A stretch of 64,000 nucleotides of DNA from the NCBI GenBank assembly GCA_964459985.1, contig CAYWOS010000005.1, positions 41,817-105,816 of the forward strand, read 5' to 3'. The notes below the pieces were generated by a model that was given only the letters and a program-made list of their open reading frames with translations, ran no database searches and had not been told where the DNA came from. Origin of the DNA: CAYWOS01 sp964459985. GTDB taxonomy: Bacteria > Bacillota > Clostridia > Christensenellales > Aristaeellaceae. Shown in pieces: positions 33,019 to 43,400 of the stretch (its first letter is position 1; each line of letters opens with the position of its first letter). A program made the translations under genes and the position numbers.

Positions 33019-33047
33019 TTGCGTGCGGCGCCGTCGGCGGCTAAAAT
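33019..33047 (+). promoter_or_regulatory. Promoter of gdhA
   Basis: TTGCGT (33019-33024) and TAAAAT (33042-33047) with a 17-bp spacer lie 41 nt before the gdhA start; divergent from the reductase promoter. Confidence 0.6.
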
Positions 33048-33088
33048 AACCTCGACCCGCAAAAGGCGGGCAATACGAGGGAGGGAAC

Positions 33089-34429
33089 ATGATGAACGCA
33101 TACGTGGAACGCGTGTATAAAGGGCTGGAGGAGCGCAACGCGCACGAAAAGGAATTCCTGCAGGCGGCGAAGGAAGTGCTCGAAACGCTGTCGCCGGTGT
33201 TCGACAAGCATCCCGAATACGAAAAGAAAGGGCTGCTCGATCGCTTTGTCGAGCCCGACCGCGCCATCATGTTCCGCGTGCCGTGGATTGACGACAAGGG
33301 ACAGGCGCGCGTCAATCGCGGCTATCGCGTGCAGTACAACAACGCCATCGGCCCGTACAAGGGCGGTCTGCGGCTGCATCCCAGCGTGAACTTGAGCGTG
33401 ATCAAGTTCCTCGGCTTCGAGCAGGTGCTCAAGAACAGCCTGACCGGCCTGCCCATCGGCGGCGGCAAGGGCGGCAGCGATTTCGATCCCAAGGGCAAGA
33501 GCAACGCGGAAGTGATGCGCTTCTGCCAGAGCTTTATGACCGAACTGTATAAATACGTGGGCAAGGACGAGGACGTGCCCGCCGGCGATATCGGCGTGGG
33601 CGCGCGCGAGATCGGCTATTTGTACGGGCAGTACAAGCGCATCACCGGCTTGTACGAGGGCGTGCTGACGGGCAAGGGCCTGACGTGGGGCGGATCATTG
33701 GCGCGCAAGGAAGCCACCGGCTTCGGGCTTTGCTATTTCGTGCGCGCCATGCTGGGCAAGCAGGGCAAAACCGCGCAGGGCAAGCGCGTCGTCGTCTCGG
33801 GAAGCGGCAACGTCGCCATCTACGCGGCGCAGAAGATCACCCAGATGGGCGGCAAGGTCGTCGCCATGAGCGACAGCAACGGCTATATCGTCGATGAAAA
33901 CGGCGTTGATCTTGCCGTCGTCAAACAGATCAAGGAGGTCGAGCGCGGCCGCATCAGGGAGTACGCCGCGCGCGTTGCGGGCGCGAAGTACACGGAAGGC
34001 TTCCGGGGCATCTGGACGGTCAGGTGCGATATCGCGCTGCCCTGCGCCACGCAGAACGAACTGGACATCGAGGGCGCGAAAGCGCTGGTGGCCAACGGCT
34101 GCGCCGTCGTCGCCGAGGGCGCGAACATGCCCACCACGCTGGACGCCACGAAATATCTCCAGCAAAACGGCGTCCTCTTCGCGCCCGGCAAGGCGGCCAA
34201 CGCCGGCGGCGTCGCCGTCAGCGCGCTCGAAATGAGCCAGAACAGCCTGCGCCTGTCGTGGACGTTCGACGAGGTCGATCAGCGGCTGTGCGGCATCATG
34301 GAGAATATCTTCGCCGCCGCCGACGCCGCCGCCAAGGAATACGGCGACGAGGACAACTACGTGCTGGGCGCGAACATCGCCGGCTTCCTCAAGGTCGTCG
34401 ACGCCATGCTGGCGCACGGGTTGGTGTGA
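33089..34429 (+). CDS. gdhA: NADP-specific glutamate dehydrogenase
   Basis: 446 aa, the normal length of the hexameric bacterial enzyme. It makes glutamate from 2-oxoglutarate and ammonium. Substrate site: G-P-Y-K-G-G-L-R-L-H-P (about 91-101), then G-L-P-I-G-G-G-K-G-G-S with the catalytic Lys near 128. The dinucleotide fold is V-V-S-G-S-G-N-V-A-I-Y (about 234-244). The start could be either of two adjacent ATGs (33089 or 33092); GAGGGAAC lies upstream. Monocistronic, ending at a strong terminator. Confidence 0.96.
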   Translation: MMNAYVERVYKGLEERNAHEKEFLQAAKEVLETLSPVFDKHPEYEKKGLLDRFVEPDRAIMFRVPWIDDKGQARVNRGYRVQYNNAIGPYKGGLRLHPSVNLSVIKFLGFEQVLKNSLTGLPIGGGKGGSDFDPKGKSNAEVMRFCQSFMTELYKYVGKDEDVPAGDIGVGAREIGYLYGQYKRITGLYEGVLTGKGLTWGGSLARKEATGFGLCYFVRAMLGKQGKTAQGKRVVVSGSGNVAIYAAQKITQMGGKVVAMSDSNGYIVDENGVDLAVVKQIKEVERGRIREYAARVAGAKYTEGFRGIWTVRCDIALPCATQNELDIEGAKALVANGCAVVAEGANMPTTLDATKYLQQNGVLFAPGKAANAGGVAVSALEMSQNSLRLSWTFDEVDQRLCGIMENIFAAADAAAKEYGDEDNYVLGANIAGFLKVVDAMLAHGLV

Positions 34430-34462
34430 GCGGGGGAGAGCGACTCTCCTTCCCATGATAAA

Positions 34463-34502
34463 AGGGACGCACGGCATACGTGCGTCTCTTTTCGTTTCTT
34501 TT
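34463..34502. terminator. Bidirectional terminator between gdhA and the DUF308-like gene
   Basis: An 8-bp stem GACGCACG (34466-34473) and CGTGCGTC (34479-34486) with a 5-nt loop is followed on the plus strand by TCTTTTCGTTTCTTTT. On the minus strand the same stem is followed by CCTTTTATC, so it can serve both convergent genes. Confidence 0.85.
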
Positions 34503-34510
34503 CGCGTCCG

Positions 34511-35107
34511 TTACGCCGGCGGTTGTTCGCCCGCCTTCGGTTCCTGCGCGGGCGCGGGCGTGCCGCGCTTCATCAGCTTGTAGAACAGGATCAGGTTCAC
34601 GGCGAGCAGCACGCTTTCAACGCAGAAGGCGATGCCCATGAAGATCATCAGCACGTTCGCCTCAAAGCTCGCCAGAATGGCGATCACGCCGCATACGACG
34701 GATAGCCCCGCGATGATCAGCGAGAAATACCATTTGTCCGCCTTAAGCTTTTTGAGCGACAGCGCCGTTTGCAGGCTGCTGAAGCCGGCGAAGATCAGCA
34801 CGAACCCGAGCGCCTTGTTGAGAATGGAATTCATCACGGCGCGGTTGAGCAGGATGAACACGCCGAGAAACAGCAGCGTCAGCCCGGTGGACAGACCGCC
34901 CGGCGAGAAGGGCGCGACGGTCTCTTTTTTCCTGATATAGCTCACGACCTGAATCACGCCGCAGCCGATGAGCACCGCGCCGCAGACGATGAGCAGCGCC
35001 AGATCGGTCTCGTCCGGAAAGATCAGCATGACAAGCCCGACGATGAACATCGCGGCCAGCATGGACACGTTGCGGAAGGTATCCTCGCGGTATGTCGTTT
35101 TCGTCAT
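34511..35107 (-). CDS. DUF308 (HdeD-like) multi-spanning membrane protein
   Basis: 198 aa with six hydrophobic segments in pairs (for example LAAMFIVGLVMLIFP, ALLIVCGAVLIGCGVIQVV, GLTLLFLGVFILLN) and a cytoplasmic tail rich in Pro and Ala. The three-fold paired-helix layout is that of DUF308/HdeD-like proteins, whose biochemical role is uncertain. ATG 35107 follows AAAGGAG. It has its own promoter, divergent from that of the giant adhesin. Confidence 0.8.
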   Translation of the reverse strand: MTKTTYREDTFRNVSMLAAMFIVGLVMLIFPDETDLALLIVCGAVLIGCGVIQVVSYIRKKETVAPFSPGGLSTGLTLLFLGVFILLNRAVMNSILNKALGFVLIFAGFSSLQTALSLKKLKADKWYFSLIIAGLSVVCGVIAILASFEANVLMIFMGIAFCVESVLLAVNLILFYKLMKRGTPAPAQEPKAGEQPPA

Positions 35108-35171
35108 CACTTTTCTCCTTTGCGGGGCGCGCCCGTTGACCGCGCCCGTCGGGCGCGCTGCGTCTGATCCC

Positions 35172-35200
35172 ATCATATCACGGATCGTCAGGATTGGCAA
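35172..35200 (-). promoter_or_regulatory. Promoter of the DUF308-like gene
   Basis: On the minus strand, TTGCCA (35195-35200) and TATGAT (35172-35177) are 17 bp apart, 65 nt before the start codon. Confidence 0.7.
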
Positions 35201-35259
35201 GCGGAGGGCGGACGCGGGACGGCTTGGATGTCAAGTGCCGGGGAAGCCGAAAATTCTTG

Positions 35260-35288
35260 TTTACAATCGGATCAAATGGTATTATAAT
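35260..35288 (+). promoter_or_regulatory. Promoter of the giant adhesin gene
   Basis: TTTACA (35260-35265) and TATAAT (35283-35288) with a 17-bp spacer. An AT-rich leader of about 100 nt follows, ending in GTGAGGAGGAC before the ATG. The 289-bp gap (35108-35396) contains only the two divergent promoters. Confidence 0.85.
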
Positions 35289-35396
35289 GTAACCGTGGAA
35301 AAGTATCTCTTTATTTGTATGCAGATACTTGACGTAGCCGTTATGTTGCATATATGAATGACCGTTTTGTGAATCATTTGTGAGGAGGACGCACTC

Positions 35397-38300
35397 ATGA
35401 AGGTCAGAAAATCGCGTATATTCGCGGCAGCCCTTTTGGCGTTGCTGATTTTGCTCGTCAGCGCGGCGGGAAGCGACAATACGGGCTTGCTGAACGCCCG
35501 CGCGGATAACGGGGAAAACGCGATATCAAGCGTCCCGGGCATTCCTATGCCCGAATCGTCCGCCGGTCAGGAGACCGGCGACGAACCTGCCGAGCCGACG
35601 GAGCCTACCGAACCAACGGAGCCAACCGAACCCACGGAGCCGACGGAACCCGCCGAACCAACCGAACCCACGGAGCCGACGGAACCCACGGAACCGACGG
35701 AACCCACCGAACCGACGGAGCCTACCGAACCGACTGAACCCACGGAACCGACGGAACCCACGGAGTCGACGGAACCCATCGAACCGACTGAACCCACGGA
35801 GCCTACCGAACCGACGGAACCTACCGAGCCTACCGAACCGACGGAGCCTACCGAGCCAACCGAACCCACTGATCCGACGGATGCGGCGAAGGATGTCGTC
35901 GCGTCGGAGCTAAAGCAAATGCTGACCGGCAGCGCGCCCAAAGGCGCGTCCGGGGACGAAGGCGCGTCCGGCGGCGAGGGCGAAGGCGGCGGCGAAGAAG
36001 AAGAGGAAGAGCAAACCGTTCCCGACGAGGACGCCGAATACGGCGTCGCGAACGGGAGCGCTTATTTGTATATCAACGGCACGAAGTTTACCACCACCTA
36101 CGTGAACGATTCCACGGACAACGCCATCAACAACGCGCTCAACAGCGCCGTGTCCGTCGTGACCAATTTTGTCACATCGCTGTCGGACGCGGCGAGCATC
36201 CGCGTGCTGGTGGGAGAGGGCACGTACACGGGCGGCATCGATCTGGCCGATACCTCCACGGGCAACAATTTCGTAACCAATCTCAAAAAAGCGCTGGCGA
36301 AGAAGTTTTTGGATTATGAAACATCCTCCGTTCAGCCCGACATCAACATCGAAATCGCCGCCGAGGACGCCGTCAAGGTCGACGAAGAGGGCGTGGAATA
36401 CCTGACCGCCGACGCCAACGGCCGGACCATTCTGGAGGGCGAGGTCAACATCGACGGGTACGACGTGGTGTTGGCCGGCCTCAAGTTCGCCACCATGGGC
36501 ACGATCAACGTCACGGGCGCGGACACCTTCGCTTATCTCGGCACGCAGCTGGACGACAACGTGACCATCAACGTGAAGGACGTGGGCACGTCCGTCCGCG
36601 TGGACACCGGCAAGGGCGACGACGCCGTGATCGTCCGCGTTACGCGCAAGCCCACTCGCGCCGTGCGCGTGGACAACGCGGCGCTCAAGATCATCGGCGG
36701 CATCGCGTCCTCGGATAACCTCCCGACGCTGCAGGATCTCATCCAAAGCCCCGATCAGGCGCTTTCCTCGCTCGGCTCGGCGCTTGCGGACGGCGTGGAG
36801 ACCTTCCTGACCGGCGTGGAGGATCAAAAGCCTTTGACCATCGACATCACGACCGGCGATGGCAACGATCGGATCGACGCGCAGGTTGTCAACTCCACCG
36901 GCCTGACGGGCGAGATCGATCCCGCGACGCTGACGCTCGAGCAGACGCTGTTCACGCTCGTCACCATGCAGCTCGATCTGGGCAAAACGGCGCTCACGGC
37001 GGACGGCGGGGACGGCAACGACGAAGTGACCGTGACGGGCGGCATGGAGATGACCTACGGCCGCGTGCTTTTGAACGCCGCCGTCAATTACATCGCCGAG
37101 AAGATCGATACCCTGCGCGGCGAAACGCTGGATATCATGATGGACGATACCGTCCTGCGCGGCGGCAAGGGCGACGATCTTCTGGTGGTGGACACCACGC
37201 ACGCCTTCAAGAATCTGTTCGGCTCGCGCGTGTCTGTCGAGGGCGGCGAGGGCTACGACCGCCTGCACCTGACGGGCAAGCTGGACGACAGCCCCTGGGT
37301 TGACGAGGACGACCGCCTCACGGGAACGGCGGCGGCGCTCAATCTCAAGGCGCTGGCGCAGATCAGCTTCGGTTCCTTCTCGATCGACGGCGATACGCTC
37401 TTTGAGGGCATTTCCCTGAACTTTGAAAAGGATCTGACCGTCCGCAGCGCGGGCGTCGAGGCGTTCACGGACGAACTGCTCAACAAACGCACGGCGCCGA
37501 TCACCGCCGATATGATCGAAAACGGCTTCACCGCGCGGAGCTTCACCGATTACGCGCTGCCCGTCGTATCGGGCGCGCCCGTCATCTTCGACGCCGCGCA
37601 GACGGGGAGCACCCTTTTGTCCAATCTGATCGTGACGGGCCCCGAGCATATCGATATCGAAAAACTGCTGGGCGGCACGCTCAACGTCGTCGTCACCGCC
37701 CCCGAAATCGACGTGACCGGCAAGATCACCGGCAAGAACATCCTCATGGCCGCCTCGCAGGACGATATCCTCGCCGAAGTGACCGTTTCCGCCGTCGAGG
37801 ACGACTTGAGCGACGCGGGCGATCTGGGCTTCAGCGCCGGCGTGTCCTCCGGCAAGTCCGAGGCGAAAATCATCATCGGCGAAGCCGCCGTGCTGGACGC
37901 CCTGCAATCGATCGCGCTGACCGCCGTGACCGAGCAGTCCCGGCCCTACCTGCATATCGAGATCGGCGGCGAAAACCTGATCGACAACTTCTTCACCGTC
38001 AAGATCGGCAGCGCGCAGGTGGATATTCTGGGTCAGGTCAAGGCGGCGGGCGCCGTGCGCGTCGGCGCCGAATCGATGATCACCATCAAATCCACCGACG
38101 GCTTGTTCAGCATGATCCCGCTGGCGCTGTCGGCGGCGTCCTCCAAATCGACGGTCACGGTGCGCGGGGACGCGCTGGTGAGCGCCGGGTATTCCGTTGA
38201 TCTGGGCGCGCGCAATATCATTGATATATTATCGGAAGATACCGCCTCGCTGCCCAAGGTCGCCGTGTCGATCGTCGCGGCGGTGGTCGATGTGGAAACT

Positions 38301-40448
38301 AAGGCCATCGTGCAGGACGACGCCGTCATTCAGGCCGGGACAGCCTTCATGTTGGACGCCAAGACGCGCATCGATTCGGTGGCGGCGGCGGTCGCTGCGG
38401 CCAAGCCCACGGGCGGTCTGATCAGCATCGTCAAATTGGGTTCCAGCGTGTTCATCGGCGTGAATGTCGTCGTGGCCGACACGCTGGCCAGTCTGGAGGA
38501 CAACGCGCAGATCACGGCGGAAGCGGGCGCGATTCGCGTGAACGCCGCTTCGCTCGCCGCCGCGAACACCGCCGCGCTCTCGACCCCGCCGGAAACCGGC
38601 TCGGGCACCAGCGCCCCGCTCAACGTTTCCTTCAGCCTCGTTGACAAGCTGCTGGGCGCCGCCAACAAGGCGTCTGGCAACCGCATCACCGGGGTCATCA
38701 AGAAAATCACGGGCGAAAACAATCTCATCAGCGATTATCTGGTGGGCACGGTTTCCGGGCTGGGCGATCCGGCGACGCAGTTCGCCGGCGCGCTGGGCGT
38801 CAATTATATGGAAGCATCCTCGGCCGCGCGCATCCGGACCGGCAAAACCGTCACCGCGGGCGACGCGCTGGCCGTCACCTCCTACGCGCATGCCTCCAGC
38901 ACCGTCAGGACGGACGGCTCGCTGTATCATACGTCGACCCTCGACGGCGGCTCGACCGCCGCCAAGAACTCGGCGGGCGTGGCGGTCACGGTGAACGTCT
39001 TCAAGGCGACCAATCGGGCCACCGTCGAAAACGCGGCCGTCAGCGCCGGGAGCCTGCGCGTCACGGCCGACACGGGCGATATCTCGGCGATGTCCTCGGC
39101 GCGGAGCGGACTGATCCCCGCCACCGCCAGCATCGGCATCGGCGGCGCGATCGCCGTGCAGGTCGCTTCGGCGGACATTGCGGCGACGGTCAAAAATACC
39201 GCGAAACTGACGCTCACGGGCGGCGGCGTCGATTTGTCCGCCGTGGGGCGCGGCGCGTTCTCCGCCGTGGGCGACGCCTCCGCCGCGCGGCCGCGCTTTA
39301 ACCTGAATCTGGGCGCGCTGCTCAAGATCCCGCTCATCGACGCGCCCAAGAGCGAAAAGAGCGCCACGGGCGTGGGCGCGGGCATCGCGGTTTCCATCGT
39401 GGGCTTGGACGTCGCCGCCGTGATCGAGGACGGCACGAGCGTTACCATGAAAAACGGCGTCGATCATGTGGACGTTCGCGCTGGCTTCGCGGCGACCGAG
39501 GAAATCAACTCCGCCGCCGGCGCTGCGGGCGGCACGTCGGTGGTACCCGTCATTTCCGTGACGGTGTCCGGCCTGAACGTCAAGGCGTATCTGGGCAAGG
39601 TGTCGAGCAATTTCGACGCGGCGGGCGACGTTGCGGTCACGGCAAACGGCAGCGTTGTGCGCAAACTCTCGGCCAACGCGTCGGCGGCGGGCAGCAAGGC
39701 GGCGATGGGCGGCGCGTTCGGCATTGCGGTCAACAACGATTCCGCCACAGCCGATCTTCTCTCCGGCGTGACCAACGCCCGCAATACGCTGGTCAACGCC
39801 TCCGCGATCAGCCGCATGACGCAGCGCATCATCGCGGGCGGCAAGGGCGCGGCTGCGCCCAAGACCACGCCGTCCGTTACGCCGCCCGTCACGCAGGAGG
39901 ACATCGACAACGTGCTCAACGGCGGCGGCGACACGGGCAATGAAAACAAAAACGACGTGAACACCACCTCCGACGATCTGGCCGACAAGCAGATCAAGAA
40001 CATCACCGATATCGCCGCCGGCACGGGTTCGTCGAACCTGACGGGCGACGCCCTGAACTCCCTGACCGCCAACCGCCAGAAGGCGCAGACCAGCGAGGGC
40101 TCGATTCAGGTCGCCGCCGCCATGGCGCTCAATATCCAGAACAACGAAAGCTCCGCGCGTATCGGCGACGGATTGGCGATCAAATCCTCCGAGGACGTTC
40201 GGATCATCGCCGCCAACGATACCGACGCCGTCATCATCGCCAACGCCTCGGCCACCAATTCGGATTCGGGCGTGGCAGTCGGCGTGGCGATCAACATTAT
40301 TACCTATAAAAATATCTCGTACCTCGGCTTCACCACCGTGCGGGCCGCGCGCCTTGTGATGGAAGCCGACGTGGTTGAAAAGGCCGCCGCGAAAACGGCC
40401 GAGGAAATCATCCGCTCGCTGATGGAGTACCTTTCGGCGAGCGGATAG
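35397..40448 (+). CDS. Giant secreted repeat adhesin, N-terminal part (1683 aa)
   Basis: This is the first of two frames of one giant protein. Signal peptide at residues 1-37 (basic start, hydrophobic core LLALLILLVSAAG, cleavage near ARA-DN). Residues 63-161 are a Glu-Pro-Thr stalk of 33 triplets, then a G/E-rich linker. Around residues 400-630 lie five RTX-like calcium-binding turns (G-K-G-D-D, G-D-G-N-D, G-G-D-G-N-D-E, G-G-K-G-D-D-L, G-G-E-G-Y-D-R). The rest is Ala/Gly/Val-rich repeats of beta-helix character. The frame ends with TAG at 40446-40448, in a predicted helical stretch (EKAAAKTAEEIIRSL), and the next frame starts in the same register at once. The style recalls LktA/haemagglutinin-type filamentous adhesins; family assignment is inferred. 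Confidence 0.9.
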   Translation: MKVRKSRIFAAALLALLILLVSAAGSDNTGLLNARADNGENAISSVPGIPMPESSAGQETGDEPAEPTEPTEPTEPTEPTEPTEPAEPTEPTEPTEPTEPTEPTEPTEPTEPTEPTEPTEPTESTEPIEPTEPTEPTEPTEPTEPTEPTEPTEPTEPTDPTDAAKDVVASELKQMLTGSAPKGASGDEGASGGEGEGGGEEEEEEQTVPDEDAEYGVANGSAYLYINGTKFTTTYVNDSTDNAINNALNSAVSVVTNFVTSLSDAASIRVLVGEGTYTGGIDLADTSTGNNFVTNLKKALAKKFLDYETSSVQPDINIEIAAEDAVKVDEEGVEYLTADANGRTILEGEVNIDGYDVVLAGLKFATMGTINVTGADTFAYLGTQLDDNVTINVKDVGTSVRVDTGKGDDAVIVRVTRKPTRAVRVDNAALKIIGGIASSDNLPTLQDLIQSPDQALSSLGSALADGVETFLTGVEDQKPLTIDITTGDGNDRIDAQVVNSTGLTGEIDPATLTLEQTLFTLVTMQLDLGKTALTADGGDGNDEVTVTGGMEMTYGRVLLNAAVNYIAEKIDTLRGETLDIMMDDTVLRGGKGDDLLVVDTTHAFKNLFGSRVSVEGGEGYDRLHLTGKLDDSPWVDEDDRLTGTAAALNLKALAQISFGSFSIDGDTLFEGISLNFEKDLTVRSAGVEAFTDELLNKRTAPITADMIENGFTARSFTDYALPVVSGAPVIFDAAQTGSTLLSNLIVTGPEHIDIEKLLGGTLNVVVTAPEIDVTGKITGKNILMAASQDDILAEVTVSAVEDDLSDAGDLGFSAGVSSGKSEAKIIIGEAAVLDALQSIALTAVTEQSRPYLHIEIGGENLIDNFFTVKIGSAQVDILGQVKAAGAVRVGAESMITIKSTDGLFSMIPLALSAASSKSTVTVRGDALVSAGYSVDLGARNIIDILSEDTASLPKVAVSIVAAVVDVETKAIVQDDAVIQAGTAFMLDAKTRIDSVAAAVAAAKPTGGLISIVKLGSSVFIGVNVVVADTLASLEDNAQITAEAGAIRVNAASLAAANTAALSTPPETGSGTSAPLNVSFSLVDKLLGAANKASGNRITGVIKKITGENNLISDYLVGTVSGLGDPATQFAGALGVNYMEASSAARIRTGKTVTAGDALAVTSYAHASSTVRTDGSLYHTSTLDGGSTAAKNSAGVAVTVNVFKATNRATVENAAVSAGSLRVTADTGDISAMSSARSGLIPATASIGIGGAIAVQVASADIAATVKNTAKLTLTGGGVDLSAVGRGAFSAVGDASAARPRFNLNLGALLKIPLIDAPKSEKSATGVGAGIAVSIVGLDVAAVIEDGTSVTMKNGVDHVDVRAGFAATEEINSAAGAAGGTSVVPVISVTVSGLNVKAYLGKVSSNFDAAGDVAVTANGSVVRKLSANASAAGSKAAMGGAFGIAVNNDSATADLLSGVTNARNTLVNASAISRMTQRIIAGGKGAAAPKTTPSVTPPVTQEDIDNVLNGGGDTGNENKNDVNTTSDDLADKQIKNITDIAAGTGSSNLTGDALNSLTANRQKAQTSEGSIQVAAAMALNIQNNESSARIGDGLAIKSSEDVRIIAANDTDAVIIANASATNSDSGVAVGVAINIITYKNISYLGFTTVRAARLVMEADVVEKAAAKTAEEIIRSLMEYLSASG
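35583..35879 (+). repeat. 9-bp tandem repeat encoding (Glu-Pro-Thr)33
   Basis: 33 consecutive 9-bp units of the GA(A/G)-CC(N)-AC(N) type code for E-P-T, with a few variants (E-P-A twice, E-S-T, E-P-I, D-P-T at the end). Synonymous third positions vary, so the array is old, but some 18- to 27-bp blocks recur identically. Copy-number change would stay in frame. It forms a stiff, negatively charged stalk between the signal peptide and the beta-helix region. Confidence 0.95.
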
Positions 40449-43400
40449 ATGGACACGCTCATCGATATCGTCGTCAAGGAAAACGGCGGCACGGGCATGA
40501 GCGACGCCATCCAGTCATACCTCGCGAACGAGAGCGGCATGACAGACAAAGAGCGCGAGGCCGCCTACGCCGAGATCCGCGCCGATATCGTGGACGAAAT
40601 GGTGTCCATCATGACCAGCGGTTCGGCCTTTGACGCCACCGCCTCGCTGTACGGCGCGTTCATTGAGGAATTCATCACCGATATCAAGAACACGCTGTGC
40701 GATACCGATATCTGGATCGGCATGCTCATCGGCGACAACACCAACAACCCGCTCAAGGACATCGTGACCTCCTTTACCGACGCCATGGGCACCTCGACCG
40801 ACGCCATCATCGACGCCGTGACGACCTTCCTGGCGGCGAAGTTCGGCTCCGAGGACGAGATCGACGGCATGGGTCACAAGGTCTCCACGCAGGGCATTTC
40901 GGGCGTCGGCTCGGCGAACATGGGCGTCGCGGGCGCGGCGGCCATCACCGTGCTGCACGGGCACACCTCCGCCGTGATCGCCGATCGCGCGGCGCTTTTG
41001 ACGGGCGCCGATCTTGTGATCTCGGGCGACGCCTCGCTGAACGCCGTGAGCACGCAGAAGATCTACACCACGGCGTCCGCCTCCTCCGATCTCGCGCGCA
41101 GTCAGGCGCTCAAAAACAAGCAGGCGACGAGCAAGGGCACGGCGGTGGGCGTGGGCGCGTCGGTGGCGTTTAACTATATCGACAACGAAACGCTGGCGCT
41201 GGTGGGCGAGAAGCGCCGGTTAAGCGCCGCGTCGCTGGACGTGGCCGCGCTGCTCAAGAGCGACGTGGACGCCGTCGCCGTCGCCGGTTCCGATCCCATC
41301 GCGCGCCGCGACGACGTGCAAAAGTCCATTCCCACGCTGGGCAGCGAGCCGGAAAAGGAGGTCGTGGCCGACGCCAATTCCTCCACCGCCAAGGATATTT
41401 CAGCCGACGCGTCGGTGGCGCTGACCCTTGCGGACAACAAGGTGTACGCAAAAATCCTCGGGCATACCGTCGTGACCACCACGGGCGCGAACGTTATCCC
41501 CGCAGAGAATGACGATGCTTTCATGGTCAACCTGCGCGTCTACGCGCGCGAGAAGGGCGATTCCTATACCTCGGGCAGCGCGTTCGCCGTGGGCGGCAAG
41601 GCGGCCGTGGGCGCGACGGTGGCGGTGAACATCGTCACCAGCGATCTGATCGCCGGCTTCTACGGCAAGGGCGATATCGCGGGCAGCGCGCTCATCGCCA
41701 CGTATACCTACAACGAGGACGAAACCGCCGCGCTGGCGACGATCGTGGGCGCGAGCATGGACAGGTATCTTGAAAAACTGCGCTCAGGGCTTAATTTCGC
41801 CTCGGTCGGCTACAGCCCGGTCAGCAACCTGAACGCTACCATCGTCGGCAAGCTCAACGCCTACGTCTATCCCGTCAAGCAGAAAACGACGACCACCATT
41901 CTGGGCGGCGTCAGCAAGCTGCCCATGTCGAGCACCATCTTAAAGAAGCTGGGCATCGAGCTGCCCAACACCGACAATACCGTCAACAACACCGTCAACA
42001 ACGCCGCCAGCGACGCGCAGGTCGACGTTTCCGCGCCGCAGACCGACGCCTCCCAGAAGGGGCAGTCCATCAACGTGGCCGCCGCCATCGGCGTCAACTA
42101 CACCGTGCACGAGGCGCTGACAGAGATCGCGGGCGAGTTGACGGTGGGCGGCGTGCTGCGCGCCGCGAGCGATAACCATGCCAATTACCGGACGCTGGGC
42201 ACGGGCGCGACGGTCACGACCGATCTGAACGCCAACAATATCTCCACCGGCGTCGCCGTGACGGTCAACCGCAACAAGGCGAGCGTGCAGGTGTCGGGCA
42301 AGGCGGACGCGCAGGGGGATGTCACCGTCGCCAGCACGCTGTACCAGAATCTGGACGAGCAATACGCGGGATTGCTCAGCGCGCAGGCCATCGCGGGCAG
42401 CGTGTCCGCCAAGGCGGGCGGCAAGGTGTCCATCGCGGGCGCTGTCGCCGTGCAGGTGGCGCGCGCCGCGGCGCTGGCGCAGGTGGCGGACGACGCCATT
42501 GTTAAAGGAAGAAATCTGACCGTATCGGCGCTGGACAAGAGCAAGATCGCCGTCCGCGCAGGCAGCGTGAGCGTGGGCCAGCAGACGGTGGGCGTGGGCG
42601 CGTCCTTCGCGCTCATTTATGCCGAAAACACCGTGACGGCTTCCGTCGGCAAGCGCGCTGAATTGACGGGCGGCGGCCTGCGCGTCACCGCCGAGAAAAT
42701 GCAGGTCAGCACCAAGGATTATCAGTTCCCCTTCGGCGTCAGCACGCTGTTCACCGTCGACGTGCAGGAGGACCGCGACAAGGGCATCATCAACCTGCAT
42801 ACCGGCAAGGTCGAAGGCCGCAGCATGGCGCTGGAGATCGCGCTGGATACGACCGATCTGCTCAAGCTCTTTGATCTGCTCAACTTCCTCTCTACCATGA
42901 ACTACTACGCCGAGGCGATTTCCGGCGCTATCCTGACCGGTTCGGTGCCGCCCACGGCGGCGGTGTCGGGCGCCTTCAGCATGGTCTTTGCCGAGAACGA
43001 CGTGCGCGCGGTCGTGGACGAAAGCGCCGTGCTCACGCTGACGGGCGATCTCGCCGTGCGCGCCGACAGCCGCGCCAACGCGCGCGTGATCGGCGGCGCG
43101 GTTTCCGGCTCCAAGGCCAAGGTGGGCGTGGGCGCGAGCATCGGCGTCATGGACTTTAACGACGACGTGCGCGCTTCGCTCGCGGGCACTGTGAACGCGG
43201 GCGGCAAGGTGGACGTGACCTCCGATTCCTTCATGGACGCCTGGATCGTGACCAACGCCGACGCCGTCACCGCCTCCACGGGCGCGGGCGCGACGGTGGG
43301 CGGCAACATCAATGTGATCCTGACCAACAACCGCGCCGAGGCGCGCATTGCCGACAACGCGAGCGTGACGGCGGGCGGGGCGCTGACGGTCGGCGCGGCC

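Noticed and set aside
35567..35941. Minus-strand frame encoding Gly-Ser-Val repeats
   Set aside because: It is the complement of the E-P-T array, not an independent silk-like protein.
40446..40448. TAG as a recoded sense codon (pyrrolysine or suppressed amber)
   Set aside because: Several ordinary genes here end with TAG (for example 5487, 7098, 12643, 14200 and the adhesin's own final stop), and no PylRS/PylT genes are seen, so global recoding is unlikely. A local readthrough cannot be excluded.
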